64,000 bases of DNA, from positions 62,001-126,000 of the forward strand of contig DATLRV010000049.1 of assembly GCA_035534455.1 (NCBI GenBank). Reading direction: 5' to 3'. Positions 49,589-57,063 of this stretch are shown one piece after another. The translations under genes and the position numbers were made by a program. The notes below the pieces were generated by a model. It had not been told where the DNA came from. It made no database searches and saw only the letters and a list, made by a program, of their open reading frames with translations. The DNA is from JAJYVT01 sp035534455 (lineage in GTDB: Bacteria > Actinomycetota > Acidimicrobiia > Acidimicrobiales > RAAP-2). How positions within the stretch are numbered: the stretch's first letter is position 1; the number at the start of each line of letters is the position of its first letter.

Positions 49589-50737
49589 ATGCCCTCGCGC
49601 AAGCCCACGGTCACCTCGAAGGAGACGCGTGCCCCGGCGCCATTCGCTCGCGATCTCGAGCTCGAGAAGATCGCGGACCGCTGCGAGCGCTTCGTCCACG
49701 GCGCCGGGCGGCGGAAGGCCGCCGACCTCCTCGGCACGATCCCGCCCGACACGGCCATCGACTACTACGGCACCGGCGGGGTCGTCGAGGAGCTCGAGAC
49801 CGAGGTCGCAAGGATGCTCGGCAAGGACGCCGCGCTCTTCCTCCCGACGGGAACGATGGCGCAGCAGGCGACCCTGCGCGTCCACGCCGACCGACGCTCG
49901 CGCAGGGCCGTCGCATTCCATCCGGCGTGCCACCTCGAGAGCCACGAGGAGCGCGGCTACCAACGGCTGCACGGCCTCTTCGGCGTGCCGGTCGGCGACC
50001 GCAACTCGCCGCTCACCGCTGCCGATCTGTTACAGGTGCACGACCCGCTCGGCGCACTACTCATCGAACTGCCCCAGCGTGATCTGGGCGGGACGCTGCC
50101 GACGTGGGACGATCTCGTCGCGCAGGCTGCCTGGGCGCGCCAGCGCGGCGCCGCGGTGCACCTCGACGGCGCCCGGATCTTCGAGGCCGGCCCGTACTAC
50201 GCGGCGAGCGCGAAGAAGAAGCTCTCCGACGTCGCCGCGCTCTTCGACACGGTCTACGTGTCGTTCTACAAGGGCCTCGCGGGCCTCGCGGGCTGCTGCG
50301 TCGCCGGGGAGCCCGACGTCATCGCGGAGCTGTCGCTCTGGCGGACCCGCCACGGGGGACGCGTCTTCGCCATGTGGCCGTACGCGGCATCCGCACTCTC
50401 GGTGCTGCGGGAACGGGCGCCGAAGATGGGCCGGTACTACCGGCACGCCACCGCCATCGCCAAGGCGCTGCAGGGCGCGCCCGGCGTGGAGGTCATGCCG
50501 TGGCCGGTGCAGGCGCCGATGATGCACCTCCGGCTGGCGGTCACGGTCGAAGAGCTGCGGGCGCGCGCGATCGACATCGCGAAGACAGAGGGCATCTGGA
50601 CGTTCAGCCGACCGTTCGCTTCCGAAGGGCCGAACCTGCAGCGCTGCGAGCTGTCGGTCGGCGACGCCACGCTCGAGATCGCCCCCGCCGAGATGAGAGC
50701 GATCGTCGAGCGCCTGGCGACCGGCCAGCGGCCGTGA
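49589..50737 (+). CDS. Threonine aldolase-like PLP enzyme
   Basis: A 382-residue fold-type I PLP enzyme of the beta-eliminating lyase family. The cofactor Lys is K228 in VSFYKGLAGLAG. The N-terminal YYGTGGVVEELETEVARMLGKDAALFLPTGTMAQQ and VHLDGARIFEAG are characteristic of low-specificity L-threonine aldolases. Threonine or allo-threonine cleavage to glycine and acetaldehyde is the likely reaction. The N-terminal 25 residues are a polar extension. Confidence 0.85.
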   Translation: MPSRKPTVTSKETRAPAPFARDLELEKIADRCERFVHGAGRRKAADLLGTIPPDTAIDYYGTGGVVEELETEVARMLGKDAALFLPTGTMAQQATLRVHADRRSRRAVAFHPACHLESHEERGYQRLHGLFGVPVGDRNSPLTAADLLQVHDPLGALLIELPQRDLGGTLPTWDDLVAQAAWARQRGAAVHLDGARIFEAGPYYAASAKKKLSDVAALFDTVYVSFYKGLAGLAGCCVAGEPDVIAELSLWRTRHGGRVFAMWPYAASALSVLRERAPKMGRYYRHATAIAKALQGAPGVEVMPWPVQAPMMHLRLAVTVEELRARAIDIAKTEGIWTFSRPFASEGPNLQRCELSVGDATLEIAPAEMRAIVERLATGQRP

Positions 50738-50756
50738 GCGGTACCGCTCCGATCGC

Positions 50757-51052
50757 CTAGGGACAGCGGATCCACTGGCTGGACCTTCCCTCCTCCGTGC
50801 ACGTGTGGGTGGAGGAGATCCACGAGTCTGCGGTCGTGTCGGCGGAGTCGCAGCCAAGCACGTCACCGCGGTCCTCGCCGGTGTCGCCGGGTACTTCCTC
50901 GACGCTGCACGCCTGCCCCGAACCCGGGTCTGCCCACCGTGCGGGCGTTCCAACGGATACAGGGAGACGCCGCCCTGTGGTGGCTTCGTCGGCGACTCCA
51001 TCAGCCCGATCGCGAAGCTGAGGCCCAAGACGCTCCACGCCAGGACGTTCAC
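50757..51052 (-). pseudogene. Possible broken small membrane/exported protein gene
   Basis: GTG 51052 begins VNVLAWSVLGLSFAIGL, a plausible membrane helix, followed by PPQGGVSLYP. A different frame ends at 50757 with CSVEEVPGDTGEDRGDVLGC, a Cys/Asp-rich segment of the kind seen in small exported actinobacterial proteins. A frameshift near 50930 would join them. The evidence is weak, and the interval 50738-51157 holds nothing else I can support. Confidence 0.3.
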
Positions 51053-51157
51053 CCACGCCAGCGGGTAGGAGTGCGAGACCGTCCATCGCTACCCGGAGTC
51101 GCCTTTCTGTTGCGCCGTCACCCAGGCGCGCACCACGCCCCTGTGCTGCCGGCGACC

Positions 51158-51496
51158 TCAACGCGTCCGGGCGAAGCGATGGACGGCCTCGAGGAGCTCC
51201 TTGCTCTTCTGTGCGGCGACGGCCTCGTCCCCGGATGCGAGGGCGTGCGTCACGCAGTGGTTGACGTGGTCGTCGAGGATCTTGAGGGCCACTGCTTCCA
51301 GGGCCGTGTCGACGGCGGCGATCTGGGTGAGGATGTCGATGCAGTAGCGGTCCTCGGCGATCATCTTCTCGATCCCGCGTGCCTGGCCCTGGATGCGGCG
51401 CATGCGTTTCAGGAGGGCGTCCTTGCTGCCCTCGACGATGTACCCGTGTGCGACGGGCGTCGCCGACGCCGAGGGCTCGTGTCGTGCAGGAGTCAT
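51158..51496 (-). CDS. csoR: Copper-sensing repressor CsoR
   Basis: A 112-residue all-helical CsoR/RcnR-family repressor. The Cu(I) ligands Cys52, His77 and Cys81 keep the 25- and 4-residue spacings of mycobacterial CsoR (YCIDIL, DDHVNHC). KDALLKRMRRIQGQARGIEKMI is the DNA-contacting region. Cu(I) binding releases it from DNA. ATG 51496 overlaps the copA stop. The operator before copZ makes this an autoregulated copper operon. Confidence 0.93.
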   Translation of the reverse strand: MTPARHEPSASATPVAHGYIVEGSKDALLKRMRRIQGQARGIEKMIAEDRYCIDILTQIAAVDTALEAVALKILDDHVNHCVTHALASGDEAVAAQKSKELLEAVHRFARTR

Positions 51497-53691
51497 CGGC
51501 GGGCCTCCAGCGGTGAGAAGCGACGCAGGCGCAGCGAATTCGTGACGACGAAGACGCTGGAGAACGCCATGGCCGCGGCGGCGACGATGGGGTTCACGAT
51601 GCCGGCGACGGCCAGCGGGATCGCCGCGACGTTGTAGCCGAACGCCCACACGAGGTTGCCCTTGATCGTGCGCAGCGTCCGGCGTGACAGCCGGATGGCG
51701 TCCACAGCCGCGCGGAGGTCGCCGGAGACGAGGGTCAAGTCGGACGCCTCGATGGCGACGTCGGTGCCCGTGCCCATGGCCAGCCCGAGGTCCGCCTGGG
51801 CGAGTGCGGGCGCGTCGTTCGCGCCGTCGCCGACCATCGCCACCACCTCTCCCGCCTGCTGCAGCCGCGCGACCTCGGCCGCCTTCTCCTGGGGGAGCAC
51901 GCCTGCGATCACCCGGTCGATGCCCACCTCGTGGGCGACCGCCCGGGCGGCCCGCTCGTTGTCACCGGTGAGCAGGACGGGCGTGAGCCCCAGCCCGCGA
52001 AGCTCGGTGACCGCTTGGCGGCTCGTCTCCTTCACGCGGTCGGTCACCGCCAGGAGCCCCAGAGGCGCGCCGTCGGCTGCGACCACCACGACGCTCGCCC
52101 CCTCCGACTCCAGGCGATCGGCCTCGCCGCGGAGCCGCTCGGGCAGCACGACGCCCCACTCGCCGAGCAGCGTCGGTTGTCCGAGCACCACGTCATGGCC
52201 GTCGACGACCGCCTCGACCCCTGCACCGACGCGGACGGCGAAGTCCTCTGCGACCGGCAGCGTGCCGACGTGGTCGCGGCCGAATGCGACGATGGCCCTC
52301 GCGATCGGGTGCTCGCTCGGGTCCTCGGCCGACGCCGCCAGTCGCAGCAGCTCCCCGGTGGCGACGCCGGCCGCGGGCACCACCGCCGAGACGACCATCT
52401 TCCCTTCCGTCAAGGTGCCGGTCTTGTCGAGGACGATCGTCGAGACCCGCCGCGTCTGCTCGAGCACCTGTGGGCCCCTGATGACGATGCCGAGCTGGGC
52501 GCCCCGCCCGGTGCCGACCATGAGGGCCGTCGGCGTCGCGAGGCCGAGCGCACACGGGCAGGCGATGACGATCACCGCCACCGCGGTGGCGAACGCGGAA
52601 GCGGCGGTCGCCGCCCCGAGCAGAAGCCAGCCGACCAGCGTGAGGAGGGAGATGGCGATCACGACGGGGACGAACACGGCGGAGACCCGGTCCGCGAGGC
52701 GCTGGACAGGGGCCTTGCCCTGCTGTGCCTGCGCGACGAGGCGGGTGATCTGGGCGAGGACGGTCGCCGCACCGATCCGGGTCACCTCCACGACCAGGCG
52801 TCCGGAGGTGTTGACCGTGGCCCCGGTGACCGCGTCACCGGGGCCGACGTCGACGGGGACCGGTTCACCGGTCAGCATCGACTGGTCGACCGCCGAGCTG
52901 CCCGAGACCACCACGCCGTCGGTGGCGACCTTCTCGCCGGGCCGCACGACGAACCGGTCGCCGACGGCGAGGGCATCGGCCGGCACCGGCACTTCCTTGC
53001 CGGCTCGAAGGAGGTGGGCATCTTTCGCGCCGAGCTCGAGAAGGCTGCGGATCGCCTCCCCGGAGCGCCGCTTCGCCCGGGCCTCCAGATAGCGACCGAG
53101 TAGGAGCAACGCGGTGATCGCCCCGGCGGCGTCGAAGTAGACGGTCGTCGGGATCCTCGTCGCGACCACGACCGTCGACCACGCCCATGCCGAGAGCGTG
53201 CCGAGCGAGATCAGGGTGTCCATGGACGCCGCGCCGTGCCGGGCGCTCCGTGCCGCCGCTCGGTGGAAGGGCCAGCCGGCGTAGACGACCACCGGGGTCG
53301 ACAGGACGAGGGAGACCCATCCCCAACCAGGCGGGCGAGACGCCGGGACCCAGGCGAAGACCGCCAATGGGATGCTCAATGCCACCGCCAGGGCCAACCT
53401 GCGCCGGTATGGCACGGCCGGGTCGACGTCGGTCACCGCATCGGGGAGCGACGCCTGGTACCCGGCGGCCTGGACCGCGCCGATCAGCTCTCCGACGTCC
53501 ACGAGCACCGGATCGAACACGACCGCCGCGCGCTCCGAGGCGAAGTTGACCGTGGCGTCGACGCCGGGGAGGTTGTTGAGGCGCTTCTCGACACGCGCCG
53601 CACACGACGCGCAGGTCATCCCGCCGATCGCCAGATCGACGTGGTCGCGCGCTGCCTCGCCGTGCCTGGAGTCGGTGGCAACCGCCGGCAT
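51493..53691 (-). CDS. copA: Copper-exporting P1B-type ATPase
   Basis: A 732-residue Cu(I) efflux ATPase in the cytoplasmic membrane. One N-terminal heavy-metal-binding domain has Cys27 and Cys30 (GMTCASC). The transmembrane metal site is CPC at 378-380 (IACPCALGLATP), the phosphorylated residue is Asp422 (DKTGTLTEG), and SEHPIA, TGDN and GDGANDAPAL complete the ATPase signature. Eight membrane helices are expected. It lies between copZ and csoR, overlapping both. Confidence 0.95.
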   Translation of the reverse strand: MPAVATDSRHGEAARDHVDLAIGGMTCASCAARVEKRLNNLPGVDATVNFASERAAVVFDPVLVDVGELIGAVQAAGYQASLPDAVTDVDPAVPYRRRLALAVALSIPLAVFAWVPASRPPGWGWVSLVLSTPVVVYAGWPFHRAAARSARHGAASMDTLISLGTLSAWAWSTVVVATRIPTTVYFDAAGAITALLLLGRYLEARAKRRSGEAIRSLLELGAKDAHLLRAGKEVPVPADALAVGDRFVVRPGEKVATDGVVVSGSSAVDQSMLTGEPVPVDVGPGDAVTGATVNTSGRLVVEVTRIGAATVLAQITRLVAQAQQGKAPVQRLADRVSAVFVPVVIAISLLTLVGWLLLGAATAASAFATAVAVIVIACPCALGLATPTALMVGTGRGAQLGIVIRGPQVLEQTRRVSTIVLDKTGTLTEGKMVVSAVVPAAGVATGELLRLAASAEDPSEHPIARAIVAFGRDHVGTLPVAEDFAVRVGAGVEAVVDGHDVVLGQPTLLGEWGVVLPERLRGEADRLESEGASVVVVAADGAPLGLLAVTDRVKETSRQAVTELRGLGLTPVLLTGDNERAARAVAHEVGIDRVIAGVLPQEKAAEVARLQQAGEVVAMVGDGANDAPALAQADLGLAMGTGTDVAIEASDLTLVSGDLRAAVDAIRLSRRTLRTIKGNLVWAFGYNVAAIPLAVAGIVNPIVAAAAMAFSSVFVVTNSLRLRRFSPLEARR

Positions 53692-53894
53692 CACATCGCC
53701 TCGTATCCCGCCTCTTCGATGGCCGCGCGGAGCGCCGGGTCGGAGAGGGCGTCCCCGTGCACCGTGACGAGCCTCGTCTCGAGGTCGACCTCCACCGAGT
53801 CGACCCCCTGGACCGCAGAGAGGGCACCGTCCACCGCCCGCGTGCAGTGGTCGCAGCTCATCCCCGGCACGCTGTAGGTCACAGTCTGCGTCAT
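53691..53894 (-). CDS. copZ: Copper chaperone CopZ
   Basis: A 67-residue heavy-metal-associated domain with Cys14 and Cys17 in VPGMSCDHC. It would carry Cu(I) to CopA. GGAGG lies 6 bases before the ATG. It is the first gene of copZ-copA-csoR; the stop overlaps the copA start by one base (TGATG). Confidence 0.93.
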   Translation of the reverse strand: MTQTVTYSVPGMSCDHCTRAVDGALSAVQGVDSVEVDLETRLVTVHGDALSDPALRAAIEEAGYEAM

Positions 53895-53928
53895 GGCTGG
53901 TCCTCCGTCGGTATGCTCCTCCGTCGTT

Positions 53929-53951
53929 CAGTATACCCCCTGGCGGTATAC
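53929..53951 (-). promoter_or_regulatory. CsoR operator over the copZ promoter
   Basis: The palindrome GTATACC-N7-GGTATAC (53931-53951) with a C/G-rich centre matches CsoR-type operators. On the minus strand TATACT (53934-53929) is the probable -10 of copZ, so bound CsoR would block RNA polymerase. Confidence 0.75.
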
Positions 53952-54083
53952 AGACGGCGGGATCGGGGCATTCAGGGAGCCGCCAGCGCGCCCCGGGCGC
54001 GTCGCCGACGCGCCGTCTTCGACGGCAGCCCGGCGCGTGTCGCCGCCCGTGTCCGGCGGACCGCGCGAGCGACCCGCGTGACG

Positions 54084-55040
54084 TCAGGCGCGCGCGTGCA
54101 GCCCCATCCCACCGAGCATCGCCCGATCGGCATCGTGGTCGGCGCATGGCACCGCGCTCGTGAGCATGATGCTGCGCTCGGACGAGAAGATCGAGTTGGC
54201 ACCTGCGAGAAAGCAGAGAGCCTGGTCCGAAAAGCTCATGAGGTGGCGTCCGGCGGCGATGCGGACGTCGGCCGCCGGCATGAGCAGGCGCGCCGTCGCG
54301 ATCATCCGCACCGTGTCGGCGATGTCCACATCGGGCTGATCGCCCAACGGCGTGCCGTCGACCTTGGAGAGGACGTTGATCGGCACCGACTCGGGATGCG
54401 GCTCGAGCGTGGCGAGCGTGTGCAGCAGGGCCACACGGTCGCTCTCGGTCTCGCCCAGCCCGAGGATGCCACCACAGCAGACGGTGACCGACGTCGATCG
54501 GACGTGGGCGAGGGTGTCGAGGCGGTCCTGGTACGAGCGGGTGCGCACGACGCTCGGGTAGTAATGCTCGGAGGTGTCGAGGTTGTGGTTGTACGCGTAG
54601 AGGCCGGCCTCCTCGAGCCGGCGAGCCTGTTCGGCGGTCAGCATCCCGAGAGTGCAGCAGACCTCGAGCCCGAGCTCTGCGACGCCCTTGACCATCTCGA
54701 GCACGCGCTCGAAGCTGGGACCGTCACGCACCTCCCGCCAGGCTGCTCCCATGCAGAAGCGGGTCACCCCTTCGCCCTTCGCCCGCTTGGCGGTCGCGAC
54801 CACGTCGTCGACTGCCATGAGTCCCTGTGGGCGGACGCCGGTCTTGTAGTGCGCCGACTGGGAGCAGTAGCCGCAGTCCTCGGGGCAACCGCCGGTCTTG
54901 ATCGAGAGCAGCTGGCAGACCTGCACCTCGCCCGGCTCGTGGAACTGGCGGTGGACGACCGACGCCTGGTGCACGAGCTCCAAGAGGGGCCGCTCGAAGA
55001 GCTCCCTCACCTCACCGATCGTCCAGTCCGTCCGCAACAA
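54084..55040 (-). CDS. bioB: Biotin synthase
   Basis: A 318-residue radical-SAM enzyme that inserts sulphur into dethiobiotin. The radical-SAM cluster ligands are Cys52, Cys56 and Cys59 (CPEDCGYC). Residues for the auxiliary cluster occur in GMAA-like FCMGAAWR, EVCCTLGML and the later YNHNLDTS and AAGRHLMSF motifs. The start is TTG 55040 with GGAGG about 8 bases upstream. No other biotin gene is nearby. Confidence 0.95.
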   Translation of the reverse strand: MLRTDWTIGEVRELFERPLLELVHQASVVHRQFHEPGEVQVCQLLSIKTGGCPEDCGYCSQSAHYKTGVRPQGLMAVDDVVATAKRAKGEGVTRFCMGAAWREVRDGPSFERVLEMVKGVAELGLEVCCTLGMLTAEQARRLEEAGLYAYNHNLDTSEHYYPSVVRTRSYQDRLDTLAHVRSTSVTVCCGGILGLGETESDRVALLHTLATLEPHPESVPINVLSKVDGTPLGDQPDVDIADTVRMIATARLLMPAADVRIAAGRHLMSFSDQALCFLAGANSIFSSERSIMLTSAVPCADHDADRAMLGGMGLHARA

Positions 55041-55170
55041 CGTCGTGCCACCTCCGCGACGGGCGCCCCGGCGGACGCCGCTCCGTACTTCGATGCCTGG
55101 TTGTCTACCGCGCCCGGCGCCTGCGCCGCCCCTCGGCGCGCGCGGCCGGCTCTGTGCTAAAGGAGGGGGC

Positions 55171-55836
55171 GTGGCGGGACCCCACGCCCTTCGAGACGTT
55201 GCCGAGCTCCGCAGGCTCTACCGGCCTCCCGCCCAGGTCAACCTCGCCAAGGAGATCCACCACCTCGACCGGCACTGCCGTGACTACCTCGCGCACGCCC
55301 CGTTTGCCGTCCTCGGGACGACCGACGGCGCGGGCAAGGTCGACACCTCGCCCAAGGGCGGGCCGCCGGGCTTCGCCACCGTGCTCGACGAGCATCACCT
55401 CGCGATCCCGGACATGGCCGGGAACAACCGCGTCGACTCACTCCGAAACATCGTCCGTTCGCCGGGGGTCTCTCTCCTTTTCATGATCCCCGGAGTCGGA
55501 GAGACGTTGCGGGTCCTCGGGAACGCTGCGGTGTCGACCGATCCCGAACTCCTCGAGAGATGCCGCGTCGGCGGCCTCGTTCCCCACGTCGCGATCCTCG
55601 TCGAGGTCAGCACCGCCTTCATCCACTGCGCCAACTCGCTGCGCCGGAGCGGGCTGTGGGAGCGTGACCGGTGGCCTGACACGAGCGACATGGCATCACC
55701 GGCTCGCATCTTCCGTGACCACATGCAGCTCACCGAGAGCGCCACCACCGAGGAGATGCAGGAGTCCCTGGACCGGGCATACGCGGAGATGACGTGGGCA
55801 GTCGGCCCGTACGGCAGCGACGGCGACGACGCCTGA
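55171..55836 (+). CDS. Pyridoxamine-phosphate-oxidase-like flavin-binding protein
   Basis: A 221-residue split-barrel protein of the PNPOx-like superfamily, closest to actinobacterial proteins annotated as the MSMEG_1061 family. FAVLGTTDGAGKVDTSPKGGPPG and LAIPDMAGNNRVDSLRNIV are the nucleotide-binding region, and GVSLLFMIPGVGETLRVLG the barrel centre. F420, FMN or haem binding cannot be told apart. GTG 55171 has AGGAGG about 5 bases upstream. Confidence 0.85.
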   Translation: MAGPHALRDVAELRRLYRPPAQVNLAKEIHHLDRHCRDYLAHAPFAVLGTTDGAGKVDTSPKGGPPGFATVLDEHHLAIPDMAGNNRVDSLRNIVRSPGVSLLFMIPGVGETLRVLGNAAVSTDPELLERCRVGGLVPHVAILVEVSTAFIHCANSLRRSGLWERDRWPDTSDMASPARIFRDHMQLTESATTEEMQESLDRAYAEMTWAVGPYGSDGDDA

Positions 55837-55917
55837 ACCCGCACGGCCGAACCCAGGACTCAGTCCTTCCCGCGAACCCGGCGGCGTCCTCTTACGCCGT
55901 GCCGTTGAGGACAACAG

Positions 55918-55970
55918 AGGCGGCGCCGGGAATCGAACCCGGGTGAAGGGCTTTGCAGGCCCCTGCCTAA
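55918..55970 (-). tRNA. tRNA-Cys (GCA) 3' fragment, probable attL
   Basis: Read on the minus strand this is the 3' part of a tRNA-Cys: D-loop end (TTAGGCA), anticodon stem-loop with GCA (loop CTGCAAA, 55958-55952), variable region, T-arm (CCGGG, TTCGATT, CCCGG) and acceptor strand CGCCGCC ending at 55919. The matching 5' acceptor GGCGGCG is absent from the following 25 bases, so the gene is not complete. Elements that integrate into tRNA genes leave such a 3' copy at one end and restore the gene at the other. The intact gene should lie beyond the right edge. Confidence 0.75.
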
Positions 55971-56082
55971 TCGGTCGTTCTCCCTGGTAGAGGCGCTATC
56001 GGAGGGCGTCTCCGAGGGTCGATGACGCGAAGATGACGCGAAACGGGCGAAGTAGCTTGGCGCGGGTGGGTGACCCGACGCT

Positions 56083-56499
56083 GTGGATCTGGATGGTCGG
56101 CGCAAAGAAGCCGGTCTACGACCGGCCAATGCTGCCGTCCCGGTGGCGGTGACCGCCACGAACGAAACGGACGCCCTGTATCCGGGCGGCCCGGCCGGGG
56201 TAATCCCGATGAAGGTCCAGAACACGAACGCCAGCTCGGTGCTGGTGTCCGGAGTGACGGTTTCGGTGACCGGGACGTCTGCGGGGTCGGCATGCTCGGC
56301 GTCGGACTTCGTCGTCACTCAGCCGTCTTTCGGCGTCACCGGGAACCCGTCGGTGACGTTCCCTGCGACGCTCACACCCGGTGAAACCATCTACGCCGGG
56401 ATATCCACATCCGGCACCGGGGCGGGTGTCGCCCTGGCGACAACAGCGCCGACAAGTTGCCAGAACGTCACGGTGAACCTGGCCGAGAAGGCGACGTGA
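56083..56499 (+). CDS. Ig-like/exported-type protein, possibly N-terminally truncated
   Basis: A 138-residue protein. From about residue 20 it reads as a beta-sandwich segment (VAVTATNETDALYPGGPAG, VKVQNTNASSVLVSGVTVSV, then CSASDF and TSCQNVTVNL). It resembles repeat domains of exported actinobacterial proteins. It has no signal peptide; the first 18 residues look unrelated, so it may be a truncated gene or a virion surface protein. GTG 56083 is uncertain. The stop overlaps the next start (GTGA), which supports it as a real gene. Confidence 0.55.
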   Translation: MDLDGRRKEAGLRPANAAVPVAVTATNETDALYPGGPAGVIPMKVQNTNASSVLVSGVTVSVTGTSAGSACSASDFVVTQPSFGVTGNPSVTFPATLTPGETIYAGISTSGTGAGVALATTAPTSCQNVTVNLAEKAT

Positions 56500-56705
56500 C
56501 CGCCGCAAAGGGCCTCCTGGGCCTCGTCGCCCGGGAGGTGCGGCCCGGTGACCGGGTGCTGATCGGCTCCGGCCTTGCGAGCGTTCGGCGTGTCCTCGCC
56601 TCCAGCGGTGACGGGGTCGCGATCTTCCTCGACGACGGGCGGGAGCACCTTGTGCCGTCGGACCACCACGTCGTCGTGGAGCGCGAGTGGGAGGTGGTCG
56701 CATGA
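56496..56705 (+). CDS. Small protein of the element, unknown function
   Basis: A 69-residue acidic protein starting at GTG 56496. It reads LVAREVRPGDRVLIGSGLAS and VFLDDGREHLVPSDHHVVVE, a small beta-rich pattern that could be SH3- or KOW-like. It overlaps the genes on both sides by four bases, so the three plus-strand genes form one coupled unit. No family is recognised. Confidence 0.55.
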   Translation: MTAAKGLLGLVAREVRPGDRVLIGSGLASVRRVLASSGDGVAIFLDDGREHLVPSDHHVVVEREWEVVA

Positions 56706-56911
56706 CCGCCGAGCGTCAGGGCGTGACCGATGCCGAAGCCCGGGAGATGTGGGTCGACGTCGTCGGCGTGCGCGACCGCTACCTCCGTCGCGCACGTGAG
56801 GCCGACGTCGGCCCGCGCGAAGCCCGGCGCATGCGCGGGATCGCAGGACACCTGACGCGGCAGATCCGTTGGGCAAGGGAGAAGGAGGTTGTTGCGGCGA
56901 CGGTCCGCTGA
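56702..56911 (+). CDS. Small helical protein of the element, unknown function
   Basis: A 69-residue Arg/Glu-rich helical protein (VTDAEAREMWVDVVGVRDRY, GPREARRMRGIAGHLTRQI). ATG 56702 overlaps the preceding stop. It is the last plus-strand gene before two hairpins that separate it from the convergent capsid operon. Confidence 0.55.
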   Translation: MTAERQGVTDAEAREMWVDVVGVRDRYLRRAREADVGPREARRMRGIAGHLTRQIRWAREKEVVAATVR

Positions 56912-56928
56912 CAGTCAGGAGCAATGCG

Positions 56929-56961
56929 CGAGACGCCCCGATTCCGCTCCGGGGCGTCTCG
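56929..56961 (+). terminator. Strong hairpin ending the plus-strand gene trio
   Basis: A perfect 12-bp stem cgagacgccccg / cggggcgtctcg with a 9-base loop lies 18 bases after the last plus-strand stop. No T run follows. Confidence 0.55.
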
Positions 56962-57036
56962 TCGCGTCTCAGCCCTTCGCATGAGCAGCGGGCGGCCGCC
57001 GGGGGGAACCGTGCCCGACGGCGGCCCGCTCGCTCG

Positions 57037-57063
57037 TTCCGTCCCGCGTCACGCGGGACGGAA
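57037..57063 (-). terminator. Hairpin directly after the capsid gene
   Basis: A perfect 13-bp inverted repeat ttccgtcccgcgt / acgcgggacggaa around one base touches the capsid stop codon (57066-57064). It is a likely terminator for the minus-strand operon. Confidence 0.6.

Noticed and set aside
55918..55992. Complete tRNA-Cys gene
   Set aside because: The 5' acceptor strand that should pair with the 3' acceptor is missing, as is a proper D-stem.
56066..56149. A 28-residue leaderless frame starting at GTG 56066 after TAGCTT
   Set aside because: Too short and without similarity to support as a gene; noted only as an alternative start context for the following frame.
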